From Blasia pusilla (lineage: Eukaryota > Marchantiophyta > Marchantiopsida > Blasiales), in assembly GCA_050084515.1 (NCBI GenBank), contig CM114275.1:3224001-3288000 (forward strand): DNA of 64,000 bases, written 5' to 3'. Position numbers and translations under genes: made by a program. The notes under the pieces are model-generated. The model worked only from the letters and a program-made list of their open reading frames with translations. It was not told where the DNA came from and made no database searches. Shown here piece after piece: positions 37,988-49,619 of this stretch; positions within the stretch are counted from its first letter, which is position 1, and the number at the start of each line of letters is the position of its first letter.

Positions 37988-38675
37988 TAATTAATCAATA
38001 TATCAAAAAATCATTATATCAATATATTTTTCCTAATAAGAATATAATAATTACTAGATAACTATAAAGTGCTTCTTAGAGGTGATTGGAAAGACTGAGT
38101 GAAGGAGGGAAGGTTTCCTGTAGCTTCCTCATCTCTTCCTCCCCCTTTCGCTCTCTCTGGGGTTTAATCTGGTGTGGAGGTCTGCACAATGTGAGCGGGA
38201 CGTTGGAATTACGGTTTGAGCTTCCGGTAGTTCGCAGTCTCGTCGTTCAATTGTTTGAGGGAGGAACAATCGACATCTCGAGTTCAGGACCTTTCGGGAT
38301 TTTCCTGTAGCAATACGGCTTTCGTAAATTTCTGGAGTACAAGATTGGTCAGACATTGGTGCGCAAGTTTCGGATTATGCCCATCAAGAGTCACTGTTTT
38401 ATAGAGGAATGCGCTCGTCTTTCTCTTAAACCCCGTGTTTCCCGGGGCCATACGATGGACGGCTTGCTCTTTCTTTTTCATGCTTGCATTTACTCTTTCG
38501 GGTTCTTATCATCGTGCGAATCTTGTTCTTGTTCTTGGTGTTGTGTTAGTCGTCTGTGTTTAAGAATCTAAGCTCCAGGCTCGATTCCAGAAGTAGTGGC
38601 TCGGGTCGATGCGCACTAGCGCTAAACCCTTGAGACCGGTTTCTGTTCCGAGCCCGTCGGGTGCAAGGAGAGGCG

Positions 38676-38813
38676 ATGGAAGATGAGGCAGTGGAGAAGG
38701 AAGACGAAGGAGAGAAGAGGGAGATTGGAAAGCTTGCGGTCTGGAGTGTGAGTTCATTCAAGCCCGGCAATGGCGTCGATCTACTTCGGGACTCGAACAT
38801 CGAGACTTATTGG

Positions 38814-38846
<33 letters not shown>

Positions 38847-41800
38847 AGTTACGTCATACATTAGCGAGATTCAGATGTGGCTCTACTGACCTGGAGATTG
38901 AGAAAGGAAAATTCTCACTGAAGAAAAGGGAGGACAGATTATGTAGATTTTGCAAATCGGGGCTTGTTGATGATGAACATCACTACCTCTTCGACTGCAC
39001 CTTTCACGATCACATTAGGCTTGACTTCCCGGATCTCTTTGTTCACCGAGCTCCCAGGGTCCTCCCGTTCATGACTAGGCAGAATCAGACTCAGATTGCT
39101 AAATTCTTGCATAGTTGTGTGAAGACCAGGGACACTCACCTGGCTCTGAGGACCCCTTAGGCCCTCGCTGGTGCTTGCTCTCTCTCCAAAATTGTTGTTA
39201 AGTCTCAATACTAAGTCCCATGGCCCTGTGGGGTCCCCGTGGACAATAAATCTATTCATTCATTCTCTCTCTCTCCTCCCTCCTCTCATATGGTACCTGC
39301 TTCACTTGCTTCTCTCTCTACACCCATCCCAGTCTCAAGCACCGTCCAACCAGTGCGCGGGGTCTATGGTCGCAAGGCTACGACAGGCACTACTTAATGA
39401 ATACAGTCGCTCTCTCTCTAACAATGGCTACGACAGGCACTACTTAATGAGTACAGTCCCTCTCTAACACCAGAATTGTTCAACACTTTCAGTAGCCTTG
39501 ATTCATTGCCCAAAGCCGCTGCTGCACTGGTAAGTAATGTCTATTGTTGATCCCAATCGGATAATGTAGATGGTGTGGTGAAGAGTTTCTTGGTTGACAC
39601 TTGGAAGCTCCGCAACAACACGTTGTTTGGTCAGCACTCACACCATATGAGAGTGTCTCCCTCCTCTTATTTGGTACCTTCTTCACTTCTTCCCCTCTCT
39701 ACACCCATCCCAGCTTCAAGAACCGTCCAACCAGGGCGCGGGGGTCTATGGTCGCCAGGCTATGACAAGCACTACTTAATGAGTACAGTCTCGCTCTCCC
39801 TACTCGTCCAAGGCTATGATTTCTTAGCCAGCAAGAACCAGATTCAGATCTCTAGATTCTCACACTGGTGTGTCCGAGCTGAAAATCATCACCTGGAACA
39901 GAGGACTTCGTAGGCCCTCTTTGGTTGTACTGTGCCCTGTACCACAATTTGCAAATCAAAGTCCCATGGCCCGTTGGGGTCCTGGTGGTCAATAAATGAC
40001 TTCAGTCATTCATTTTCTTCACTTTTATTCCTGAGCTGGTAACACCAGACCTGTTCAACACGTACAGTAGCTAAGATTTACTACTGAAAGCTGCTGCAAT
40101 GGTAAGTGACGTGTATTGGGGATCACAATCAGGTAAGGTAGATAGTCTCGTAAAGAGCTTTTTGGTTGACGCCTGGAAGCTCTGAGCTCTGTACAGTCAG
40201 CGGTCACACTGTATGAGAGAGTCTCCGTCCTCTCATATGATACCCTCTTCAGTTCTCCCCCTCTTCCATCCCGTTCTTTAGCAGCGTTCAACAAGGGTGG
40301 GGTCTATAGTTGCAAGTGAGAGCAAGAGGTGGAACCAATTGTGGATACCTTCACCGAAGCAGTCAGAGAACACTCAGAGCAAAACAGAATTGAGGAAGAC
40401 ATGAAAATTACCAACGTTTCTTGCTTGACAGATCCTGAACACCAGTAGAAATGAAGAACTGTTCGAAGGGAATCCGTTGTTTGGGAACCTAACTTAAGTT
40501 CAAGTTCAGGACAGGGACAGTCCCCTGAACCACAAGAAAAGCAGGATGGGATCACTCACCAGCTCCGCACCACATTCAAGAGTCCAGATTCACTATCCAA
40601 AGTGGTTGCATGGGAGAGTATGTCTTTTTGGGATCCTCTTCAGTGAGGTGAATGTTATTGTAAAAAGTTTCTTGGTTGATAGGTAGAAGCCCCGCACCAG
40701 CACTTTGTATGGCAGGCACCAGCCCAGTATAAACGACTCTCCTTACCCCCATATGGTACTTCTGGCACCTCTATCTTCCACTGGCTAGCACTCTCCAGGG
40801 ACTCCACTTACTAAGGAGAGTCTGTCATAGCCTTGTGCTAGCACTGTACATGGTCACAAGTCTATGACAGACTCTCCTTAGTAAGTAGAGTCTCTGGTCT
40901 TTTTATACCCATCCCAGTCTCTAAAACCTCCCAGGGTGGGATTTCTGTGGTTGCAAGTTAACAGACACTAAATGACTCTAGTATTGAGCTTTTTATCGAT
41001 TTGTTCCTACCCCTGAAGGAGTGCCAATGCCAACACATTCATCGCTGTTTGTACATTTTCCATTTCTCTCTGGAAATTCGTTTTACTCTTTCTGGCTTGT
41101 CCTGTCACCCTGCCAAGTTCCAGTAAGCAGTGCAATTTAGCTTTTCTGTCAAAGCTCGTCTCTATCAGTGGATGATGCCAAGTGCCATTTTCATCACTCT
41201 TTATAGGTGATCAGTCTCTGCAGAATTTGACTTGGAACTCATGGGCTGTCAGTATGCATTCTATGACCTAGTTTGAAGAAAGCTGGATGTTTGATGTGTG
41301 GCGTTATGAAATTTCACATGCTGGAATCCAAATCTGTGAGATAATATTGGATTGTTGGATATAAATCTCTGCTGCTATCGGGCGTGGAAGTGCACTGGCA
41401 TGCATTAGCTGTGGGAAAGTCTGGAACCTTGACAATTTCATGCTTACCTCACAGATCGGATGGTGCACAACCCCACCTTGTTAATATTCAATTTCAAAAG
41501 AAGGTCCGCTTGCAGGTAGATTCTAACAGCAATCACAGAAAAAACTCGTCCTTTTGTTGTGCTCAGTGTTGCACTTACCTTCACCACAAGGTTGGGAAAC
41601 ATATGGTTTGAAAGTAACTAGGTGGAGGTAAATGGATTATGAAGTTCTGCATATAATTGGAGGCCATTAGTTCATTGGTCACATCTTAAGCCTTGTGTTT
41701 TGACCTTGTAATCATTTGACAAATCAACAGCAACTAGCCGTGTATGTTGATTTTAAACTGGATGAGAGTTACACCCCCAACAAAATTGCAGTTCGAGCCG

Positions 41801-42842
41801 GCAACTCGTTCCACGATCTCAGGGTATACCTTTTACCTCCTTTAAGCTGCTTTCAAGTTGATCCTTCAGAAATCATCTTGGAAAAGTTTCTGTCCTCTTT
41901 CTGTTGTGCTGAAAGGGTTGGGCTTTTGTTTGTTTATTGCTTAGGTGGCGTCTGATTCTTAGATTAGTTGTTTACTCCAGTTTTTATTGAAGGGCTTTTC
42001 AATATAGGTTGCCATCATTTGTGTTCTGGTCTCAAACATTGTGGTCACCGCACTTTTAAGGAATCCCTATGGTGTAGCTCACATGAACCATGGTGGAAGT
42101 GCAGGAAATTAAGGTGGTGGAACTAGCTGAGCCAATTGGTTGGGTGTTTATTTCCCTGTGCCCAAGTGACTCCAAGTGAGTATCTGATATATGCTAGTCT
42201 GCCTGGGGGAGTTCCTTTGCCTTGTGGAAAGACCATTTCCGTAAGTTAAGTCGTGAAAAAAGGACTTAATAGTCACTGTGATTGACCGTATGCCGCTTGC
42301 CTCTAAGGAATATTTGCATTGTGGATTCTGTCATCCTATGTTGAACTTCTGCCATGCTGTTGTGGCACAGGGAGTTTCTGCGTGCATTTCTTGTGCAGAT
42401 TGCCGTGTTATCCAATCATCAAAATGGGAGGGACACGCACATACGCCAAATTAAGATATATGGACCTCGCCAGTGAGTATTCCTGTCTACCCATTTCTCT
42501 AATCAGTCGTTTGAAGTAGAGCTTTCTGAATCTGTTTTAAAATCTGATCACAAAATCCTTTCCTCTCTGTTCAAGGATAGAGGTGAATCACTCTCTGGGT
42601 TGCATGGGCCGACCACTCTGAGATTGCCTAGAGTTTTCTGGTAACATTATTTCTGGTTACCATCGTATAGCTCGTCAAATAGAATATCTCGTGTTGATTG
42701 GATTGTCTTAGAATATCTTACGAGGGGCACAGGTAGATTTGGAGAGCGTAGCTAATTTTTGAAAATTTGCAGGAATGCTGTCATCGGACATCCTTTCCAG
42801 TTTACTTCAGTGGAATTCAGAGAATGCTCCACCATCCGGTAG
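38676..42842 (+). CDS. APC10: APC10, anaphase-promoting complex subunit 10 (DOC domain)
   Basis: APC10/DOC1 helps the APC/C ubiquitin ligase hold its substrates during mitosis. Exons: 38676-38815, 41455-41515, 41731-41823, 42105-42175, 42371-42472, 42773-42842. Phases match at every junction, giving 178 residues, close to the known plant size (about 190). Motifs through the jelly-roll domain are [74 protein letters not shown] and the end [10 protein letters not shown]. The C terminus is STIR, where homologues keep an Ile-Arg or Leu-Arg tail that docks on TPR subunits. The first donor is unusual: GTCTCTCT runs straight into a (TC)n tract. Intron 1 (2.6 kb) is filled with LINE pieces and tandem repeats. 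The gene converges on the OXS3-like gene, with a 0.7-kb gap. Confidence 0.96.
38817..38845. repeat. (TC)n microsatellite at the APC10 intron 1 donor
   Basis: About 14 TC units start at the T of the intron's GT. The exon ends ...TGGCA and the intron begins GTCTCTCTCT, so the tract forms the 5' splice site's downstream bases. A LINE fragment follows directly. Confidence 0.85.
38850..39265 (+). mobile_element. LINE 3' fragment inside APC10 intron 1
   Basis: The frame reads [17 protein letters not shown] and then [19 protein letters not shown], the Cys-Cys-His-Cys zinc-knuckle-like segment found at the end of many plant non-LTR reverse transcriptases, and stops at 39158-39160. The following 100 bp end in GTGGACAATAAATC plus (ATTC)n, a simple-repeat tail as LINEs have. 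A partial second copy of its end is at 39835-40015, and a tail-only copy is at 32738-32778. The rest of the element is missing. Confidence 0.65.
39266..40985. repeat. Tandem repeats in APC10 intron 1 (about 510-580 bp units)
   Basis: Three diverged units begin near 39475, 40050 and 40563. Ordered landmarks recur: TTCAACAC...CAGTAGC, GCTGCTGCA.TGGTAAGT, GATCC.AATC..GTA, AAGAGTTTCTTGGTTGA.AC, TGGAAGCTCCG, CATATG.TACC, CACCCATCCCAG and GGTCTATGGTCGCAAG, with GCACTACTTAATGAGTACAG near 39395, 39435 and 39770. Part of the same material occurs at 32843-32935. I recognise no gene in the units. The short open frames here are fragments of the repeat. Confidence 0.6.
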
Positions 42843-43543
42843 CGGGGGCTCTTTTTGCCATTTTCGGTGGAAAATACTCACTCACGCCTTCCTCACGGTT
42901 CACATCACTGGCTAAGTTTACCGAGCTTTCCGGCCTAGCTCCAAACAACAGATATATCTCCCATTTTTAGGCTGGGGCCCAAGATTACTACAGTCACATG
43001 TATAATGGAAAGAATTCAATACATTCAATGAATGTAAGTTCTCCACTTGAAGAAAGTGACGGAGTTGAAATGGTTCAGATTCTTTAAAAGTACATGTGGG
43101 CATACCCCCCTTGTGAGTACGAAACTTCTCATACTAAGGAAATTATCTTACAAGGTGTCAGACCTGGCGCAATAGTTTCAACGCGTGCATTTTTTCCTTG
43201 TCGTTCTCTTTCCATCTTCCAGTCTTCTCCTTTGCGAATATATACAATTTACCTTCTGCCTCGCTGATAGATCCCTCTCATTCGTTCACTACCCAGCCCA
43301 AACCAAACCCTCTGTGTACTATACATAACAAGTACTACTATGGCCTTCTATGCGCGGTGCGCACTCGCCCGAGAGATTTTTCTTGGGTTCCCCAACTGTG
43401 ACTAATTAACTCTTCTCAAGTACTATTGTGCTGAAAACAGCGTACCTACTCCGCACTACTTACTCATAGACACGCGAAAACCACCTGACGCCTGGACCTT
43501 ACACTGAGCGAGCGTTGACAGATTGGAAACTGTTTGGAGAGCG
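42843..43543. other. Convergent intergenic gap APC10/OXS3
   Basis: Both flanking genes end here, so it should hold their two 3' untranslated regions. No further gene or repeat is supported. Confidence 0.35.
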
Positions 43544-44671
43544 TCACTCCCCATGATCCGACCAGTCGGAGGTGCTGTCATGTTTGGAAATATTGGCTCC
43601 CAGCTTGCGCAGATCGAAAAGCGAGTAAGATCTGGCGGGAGCTTTGTTGTTGATTTTGTCAGTGCCCCAGCCCATTTCAGGGAGGGTCTTATCGTGAAAT
43701 TCTCGTCTTAGCTGTTCTCTTTCTTCTTCCTCTTCTTCTCCTTCCTCGTCCTCTTCTTCGACGTCTTCCTGCGCATCCATCGCCACTGCCAGGGCCAAAT
43801 TGACATTGCTCCTGCTGCCGAACGAGTTCTTCTTGCCAATGAGGAGGGGAATCCGAGACAGAGTCGGCTTCTGCGGTCCGCCGTTGACGAGCACGAAAGG
43901 GCGACGCTTCTTGGCATACGGATTGTCAGGCTTGGCGAGCTCCTGCATCGTCTTCACGTCGGACAAGAGGCCGAAGCAGCTGAAGGACTTGGACTTGCCG
44001 CTGAAGTGATTTGACAGCCCCCTCTTGATGGGCAGCGCTTGCTCCAGAGCACCCAACAGCTCCAGCGAGCCCCGCTGCTGCCCCGACACGACCTCCATCT
44101 CGTCCTCGTCCTCCTCATCCTTGTCGCTGGCGTCCTCATCCTCCCCGATGGAAGAGGACGACGAGCAGGAGCTCTCGTACTTCTTCTTCGCGAACTTCCC
44201 TACAGTCGTCGTCCTGCGCGAGCGGGGCTCATCGATGCAGCTTCCGAAATCCTGGCGAGGCTGGAGTTTGGGGCTCGGGCAGAGGTAACCGGGCTCGCTC
44301 TGCCTTCCGAAGTGCCTGAGATTGGGCGAAGAACCGCACTCCAAGCTGGGCGAGCTCGAAGTGGATTGGGAGCACCCCGCCGCGACGACTTTGGCCGCGA
44401 TTTGTGCAAGAATCGGTGAGGATCTGCACTCCAATCCCAGCGAATCGCTCGCGGGAGGAGTGGCGGACTGATTGCCACAGAATTTGGAGTCCGCGGACTC
44501 GTGGCACTTTATGTACATGGAAATACCGCTCGGCACTGCCGAAACTTCGTCGTGGTGGTGGTGGTGGTGCTGATGTTGTTGTTTCTGCCATCGATACGAG
44601 GCGTCGCTGGGCGATATCATACCCACAAGCGTTCCGCTTCCCACCTCCAGGCTCTGGTACGCCAGCGACAT
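43544..44671 (-). CDS. OXS3-like (OXIDATIVE STRESS 3 family) protein
   Basis: OXS3-family proteins are plant nuclear proteins linked to stress tolerance and chromatin; their biochemical action is not settled. The intronless frame encodes 375 residues. The family signature is at about 213-257: a basic block PIKRGLSNHFSGKSKSFSCF, a short spacer, then LAKPDNPYAKKRR. Before it are a His/Gln run (about 30-40), a Ser-rich stretch SSCSSSSSIGEDED (about 167-180) and an acidic block to about 193, the usual arrangement. A second acidic run (EEEDEEGEEEEEE) is at about 298-313. The start at 44671 is the first ATG, and a (CT)12 tract lies 60 bp upstream in the leader. A 401-codon plus-strand frame overlaps its 5' end and is judged spurious. 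Confidence 0.85.
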   Translation of the reverse strand: MSLAYQSLEVGSGTLVGMISPSDASYRWQKQQHQHHHHHHDEVSAVPSGISMYIKCHESADSKFCGNQSATPPASDSLGLECRSSPILAQIAAKVVAAGCSQSTSSSPSLECGSSPNLRHFGRQSEPGYLCPSPKLQPRQDFGSCIDEPRSRRTTTVGKFAKKKYESSCSSSSSIGEDEDASDKDEEDEDEMEVVSGQQRGSLELLGALEQALPIKRGLSNHFSGKSKSFSCFGLLSDVKTMQELAKPDNPYAKKRRPFVLVNGGPQKPTLSRIPLLIGKKNSFGSRSNVNLALAVAMDAQEDVEEEDEEGEEEEEEREQLRREFHDKTLPEMGWGTDKINNKAPARSYSLFDLRKLGANISKHDSTSDWSDHGE

Positions 44672-45522
44672 TCTCGCTTGGGCCGACGAACAGGTTCTCG
44701 GACGTCGAGACGAAGAGAAACTCCGGAGGGAGAGAGAGAGAGAGAGAGAGAGAGCAAGGGTACCTGCAAAATTGGAGAGCAGTGGAACCGGCTCTCTCTC
44801 TACCTCGCATCCCGCCGCAGATACTTATTTCTCCAGCGTATACTCATGCTTACCCGGACCTTCGCGCTCGCCACGAACTTGAGGAAAATGCAGCTCATCC
44901 CCAATCCAAGGCAATCAATCTGAGGCCCAGCTTTTCGAATGCCCGCAAACGGACCAGACAAGCTATCCCTAACCGCAATCGGATTCCCAGCCAGCAGCCA
45001 GCATTCCCTCCCTTCCTCCCTTCTGTCCGCAAGCGAGACTACCGCAATCCTGCCAGGGTCTTTGATTCGATGGATTTCCACGACCTCCGACCAGAGCAGA
45101 AACGGACACAATCGGAGGAGGAAGAAAGGTTTCGTGGAGGCCGAGTGGGTCGCAGCGAACGCTTCGAATGTGCGCTGGAGTATGAGAGCGAAGAAGAAGA
45201 TGTCTGTTCGTTTGGTTCGGGCCCCGAATTGTGTGTGTGTGAAAGAGAGATCTACTCCGTCGATTTAGCCTGGAGGAATCCGAACGAAGGTGAGGCCCTT
45301 GGGCGACCGGGAATTCTTCAGTCCGCTCGGAGTGCCCCACAACATCTTCAATCAATCGCTCCCAGCCTCGTCGACGGCTCCAGTCGAACCCCGCGAGCCG
45401 CTCAGACACGCGTGCAGACAGAAACAGAGCGCATGAAAACGACCATCGCTGCTCCACTCTCCCATCATCTGTGCTCTTCAGCCCACCGCACCACCATCTC
45501 CAATCCCTCTATCTTTTCTCTT

Positions 45523-45562
<40 letters not shown>

Positions 45563-47196
45563 GTTCTTTCTCGCCGTGTCTGAATCTCGATGCAATCGCT
45601 TTCCAATAACTATCTGCGCTCTTCGTGAATCTGGTGGTGGTGCTCCTGCAGAGCTGACGCCGCACTAGTGCAAGCTCCGTAGTCTAGTCTTCACGGTGCG
45701 CATCCCGCTACTATCCCGAGAAGATAAGAAGAGGAATTTCCCAGCATCAGCATCGGCTACACCTCTTCTCTTCTCTTCTCTTCCCCTCCCCTCCCCTCCC
45801 CTCCCCCTCTGTCCGCCTCGGCTCGCCTTGCCTCACCTCACGTCGCATCTCCCGGCGCACATCACCTCAGAATCGGCCGCCTCGAAACCGAGCCCCACAA
45901 AGAAGATGCCTCTGCCCCTTCACCACTCCATTCCCCGAGGCCCCACAAGTCCATCAACATCGCTCGCACTGTTTCTCTCTCGCTGCTGCTCCTCTCTCAC
46001 TCTCCCCTCTGTCTGTCGGTGTCTTGGTCTGTGTGTGTGGGTGAGTTCGAATGGATAGTGTTGTGGAAGGTGTCCAGATTCAGACGGAGTGCTATAGCGG
46101 GAGTCTAAAATTAGGATGAATCCAGACGAGTGAGGGGGAGGAGTCAGGTTATGGTCGTGGAGTGGTGGACGGATCGAAGCGTTGGGCTTCGGATGGGGCT
46201 GGGGGGATTGACTGCGCGAATGGTTGGTGGGCTCCGCTGCTGAGCTCGCCTGCGCGGTGCTCCTTCGTGGAGATGGACACTATTGTCCAATCCCTCGTGG
46301 GCTGAAGCTATGCCTTGAGCATCCATCCGATCCGGTCGGTATCACGCCTATCCAGCTTCTCCTTCTTTCACTGCTCCACCTTTTTCCCCACCCACAAAAT
46401 GTCGCTCGAAACCTCCCCCCTTTTCTCTCTCTCTCACTCTCTCGCTCTTTCTCCCTCTGTCTGCGCCTGGGGATCTTAGCTCGCTTTGTAGCGCACTGGA
46501 GGAGAGGAGAGAGCGAGTGATGGGGATGAGAATGCTGGTCCATTTCCAAGGGCGCATTGAAGGGAAGATGCCTTGCGCTGTGGGTAGGAGCTAGCTAGGT
46601 AGCTCGGTAGCTCGCAAGCCCTCGGGCAACAGAGAGAAGCAGGAGGCAGCGGTGCTGCAGGAGCGCAGGGGTGAGGGAAGAACGCGTCCGCAGTAAAGGA
46701 AAGGAGGACAGCTGCTGCTGCTGCTGCTGCTGCTGAAGCTGTCGAGAGTAGGGAATCGAGTACGCTTTTCCCCGCCAGTCCTTTTTTCTGGGGAGCTGGG
46801 TAATGTCGCCTCGCTGCTCCAGCGGCTCCGATGGAGATGCTGAAATGGGGTTTCGGACGGAAGAGGCATAATTCCCAGCTGTGGGAGTAGGGAGCTGCCA
46901 AGCTCTGCGAAATGCAATGCGATGCAATGAAACGGAATGAGAGAGGGAGCGAGTTGCTTGAATTCGTTCGGGTGAGGACGGAGTAGAAGGGGTAAGGGAA
47001 TGTGCCGAAAGGTCATGGAAGGAGGATGGAAATGGGCAGGGCTTGCTTCAAAGTAGCAGCGCGGGCTAATTCGGTCTCTCAGCTGTTGTTGCTGGGGAAT
47101 GTGCTGATGGATTTGTCAGCAGCAGCGGTGGCGTGAGATTGTTCTCCATGTCTCCTAGAGAACCTTCCCAGGGTGTGGTGCTGTAGCTAGGAAACA
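44672..47196. other. Divergent intergenic region OXS3/SUI1, CT/GA-rich
   Basis: This 2.5-kb gap holds both promoters and leaders. It is rich in pyrimidine/purine tracts: (AG)12 at 44731-44754, (TC)n at about 45530-45561, CCCTC repeats at about 45780-45805, and CT tracts at 46422-46460. A short (CTG)n is at about 46711-46736. Such bias opens long frames on both strands (for example 44404-45609 +, 46476-46901 -) without recognisable domains, so none is called. Confidence 0.4.
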
Positions 47197-48826
47197 ATGT
47201 TTGCTTGTCGACTGCCCGTTCTGGGGGGACTGCTTTCTTCGCCGCTTCATGAAGTCACAACACGCCAGAGGGAGAGCCCCAGATGGACACAGAAATTCGT
47301 GGTTTGTGCTGGCAACAATTCCCCAGAACCTAATTTCATCGACATTGGCTCCGCATCTCGAACAGGATGGTCGGAAGTGCGTGTGGTGCGCTCCACCGGT
47401 GAACCTTCTTCGAAACCATCACAGACTTCTAAGCCAGGGGGAAAGAGAGCTGCACCCGCGAAGAATCCCGTAAGTGCATCCCCCACCGCACACGAAGAGG
47501 TGCACGAACCTCGACGGATCCCACAATTTGGAATTCAGGACTTCTTCTATCCACAGCTTGCGCGCTTTTCTGCAGCTCCAACCAACACTTATGGAGCAGC
47601 AGACCGATTTGGTTGTTGACCGCGATAGGAGAACCCTAAACGCAAAGGAGATAACCTCTGCACTTGTGGCAGACGAAATGTTGTGATTTCAACCTCGGGT
47701 GGGTTGAAATCACTACATCTTGTAGTCACCCTCTTTCTGTGTGCAACTTAGACTACTGTCGGTATTTCACCTGGTTTTCTCTGCACAGCATCACCATCTC
47801 TCTATGAAGCACACGCCTCAAGTTCTTCCTTCTATCACTCTCCTCTCCTCTCTCTGCTGCTCCTGCATTTGAGTCTGTGGGCGTCGGAGGAACTCAATCT
47901 ACAGAGTCCCGGGTTCTTCACCTGGATGCGGATCAGATGGTTGATGGCGCCAGTGCTGTTGCTCCTCGTTGCTTTTTCAGGTGAAAGCAGATGTTGCCCC
48001 AGAGCAACAGCAGCCCATTGTGGAGGCCACCAAGAGGGGTCGCGGAGGTAAGACTGTGACGGTCATCAAGAGGCTAGAGTTGACGAGTGAATCTCTGGAA
48101 GCCTTGTGCAAGATGTTGAAGTCCAAGATTGGCACCGGAGGAGCTGTCAAAGACCAAACCATCGAAATTCAGGTACTGCTTCTCCAGTGTCCCCACTTTT
48201 TCGCGCAGCTCTCTCACTCCAGTGATGCAGAGTCCGGAAATCCATCTCCACGATTCTCAGACAGGAAATTCCCACGGTGTGAAAACCCCATGGCTGAAAA
48301 TCTCTGGCCGGAATTGCGAGGTACACTTTTCCTGTCCGAAAGGTGTGCACCAACTACGAATCTACATAGTTTGTTTGTGTGCCCTCTCTCTAAAATTGTC
48401 CAGTTTACTCGTCGGGCGAGATCGTGGTGAAGAAAGTGAAGGAGATCCATACGGGCTGTTGTTGGCGGTCCAGTGTGTTTTTAACACTCCCCTCCACCCA
48501 GACTGCCAGCATTATGGGCCCGGGGAGAAGAGAGGGAACTGAAGTGATGGGTTGAGAGGCACACCTTTGGTACACAGCACCGGCCTTCGCAGTGGCCTTG
48601 GGTTCAAAGTGCGAGAGTTCTGTGGGACTCTTGTGTGTAACGAAGTGGGTCTGATCTGCTGCCATTTGCGAGCTTCACTTGTCAAAGGTGTCTCCCCTCA
48701 CGCATAAGAGTAGGCCTCTACAGTCCTCCCACTTACTTGGCCTCGATTGTGCAGGGAGACCACTCAGCGAAATTGGTGGATGCTCTCGTCGTCCTCGGGT
48801 ACAAAGCTAGAAGGTCTGGGAGGTAG
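47197..48826 (+). CDS. SUI1/YciH-like translation initiation factor, probably plastid
   Basis: Exons 47197-47469, 47981-48172 and 48755-48826 join in phase 0 and give 178 residues. The C-terminal two thirds is a SUI1 domain of the prokaryotic YciH type: GRGGKTVTVIKRLELTSES, LEALCKMLKSKIGTGGAVKD, QTIEIQ, then GDHSAKLVDALVVLGYKARR at the end. Family proteins of this type bind the small ribosomal subunit and act in start-site selection. The first about 50 residues (FACRLPVLGGLLSS..., no acidic residues before HEV) look like a plastid transit peptide, which fits a cyanobacterial-type SUI1 protein; mitochondria are an alternative. The GT donor after AKNP and the AG acceptors are good. Tandem-like repeats follow the stop (48818-49137). 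Domain assignment is strong, location is inference. Confidence 0.88.
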
Positions 48827-49140
48827 AGTTGGGAGAAGTTGGTGTCGTGGAGGTTCTTTCGAGAAAACGAGCGACAAGACATGGGCTAGCTTCTAAGAAG
48901 ATTTGGTTGGGCTCTTTTCATGCACCATCATGAGTTGGGTTGTGGTGACTGACTCCTGCCATAGCCTGTCGAGTGGAGTGGGCGGATTAAAACAAAGCGA
49001 GAATGTCAGGGAGGTAGAGTAGACAACGCTGAGAATCGAGCTCCACGACAAGATCGTAATTCTAGGAAGATTGGTTCGAATCTCTGCGTTGTGGTGACCG
49101 ACCGATTGCCTAGCCGATGGAATGAATGGGGTAGCAACTG
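48818..49140. repeat. Diverged ~190-bp duplication after the SUI1 gene
   Basis: GGGAGGTAGAG occurs at about 48818 and 49008. It is followed in both by GAG...GACAAGA, a GAAGATT.GGTT..., a TTGTGGTGACTGAC/TTGTGGTGACCGAC block and GGAATGAATGGGG or GGAGTGGGC. The first copy includes the SUI1 stop codon. Confidence 0.4.
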
Positions 49141-49376
49141 AGATTAGTGTGGGGGCTACTGGACACTGTGGTGAACTTTTCATGGGGCCGATGTAATATC
49201 TGTTTCCTCATATGCTGCAGAGCAAGGGTGAGTCATGCTGCCAAATCCACGGTCTCTTGCTTCTTTGAGATTGGAATTGTGGGCGATCTGAACCCAATGA
49301 ATGCGTTGTGGAGGTGTTTCACGATGACGAATTACTCGGATGTACCGTTGGTATATATTATTCATTGTGCACTTTA

Positions 49377-49450
49377 TGTATCCTACAGGATTTGAACCTG
49401 TGACCATCAACTTCGAAGGTTGTTGCTCTATCCAACTGAGCTAAAAATGC
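49377..49450 (-). tRNA. trnR-UCG: tRNA-Arg(UCG), organelle-like
   Basis: Read on the minus strand, the 74-nt sequence folds as a tRNA. It has a D-arm (GCTC AGTTGGATA GAGC), an anticodon loop CTTCGAA with anticodon TCG on a 4-5 bp stem, and a perfect 5-bp T-arm (ACAGG TTCAAAT CCTGT). The acceptor stem GCATTTT/AGGATAC has two G-U pairs and one C-A mismatch at position 2, and pair 27-43 is A-A. The looseness suggests an organelle tRNA. A mitochondrial trnR-UCG is known in early land plants, and C-to-U editing would repair the C-A pair. It is probably inside a mitochondrial DNA insert, since the flanks (49455-49620) also look unlike the nearby nuclear DNA. No CCA is encoded, as usual in eukaryotes. 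Confidence 0.65.
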
Positions 49451-49619
49451 AGTACATTACTAACCACTTAGCAAAAAAAGAGTGAACTCCAGAGAAGAAA
49501 GAAGCTTGCTTCTTTCTTCTCTCCCGCTTTATTCGTATCGCGAATGAAGGCTGAAATAGAAAGGGTCGAATAGAATAAAACGAACAAGTGCTGGATGTTC
49601 TCACCGAGAACCCTTTGAC

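Noticed and set aside
44404-45609. 401-codon plus-strand ORF overlapping the OXS3-like gene
   Set aside because: It is antisense to a recognised gene, Arg/Ser/Glu-rich from CT/GA tracts, and has no domain. Other frames here are also open.
46476-47016. 141-codon minus-strand ORFs
   Set aside because: Low-complexity Ser/Pro/Ala composition caused by CTG and CT repeats, and several overlapping frames are open.
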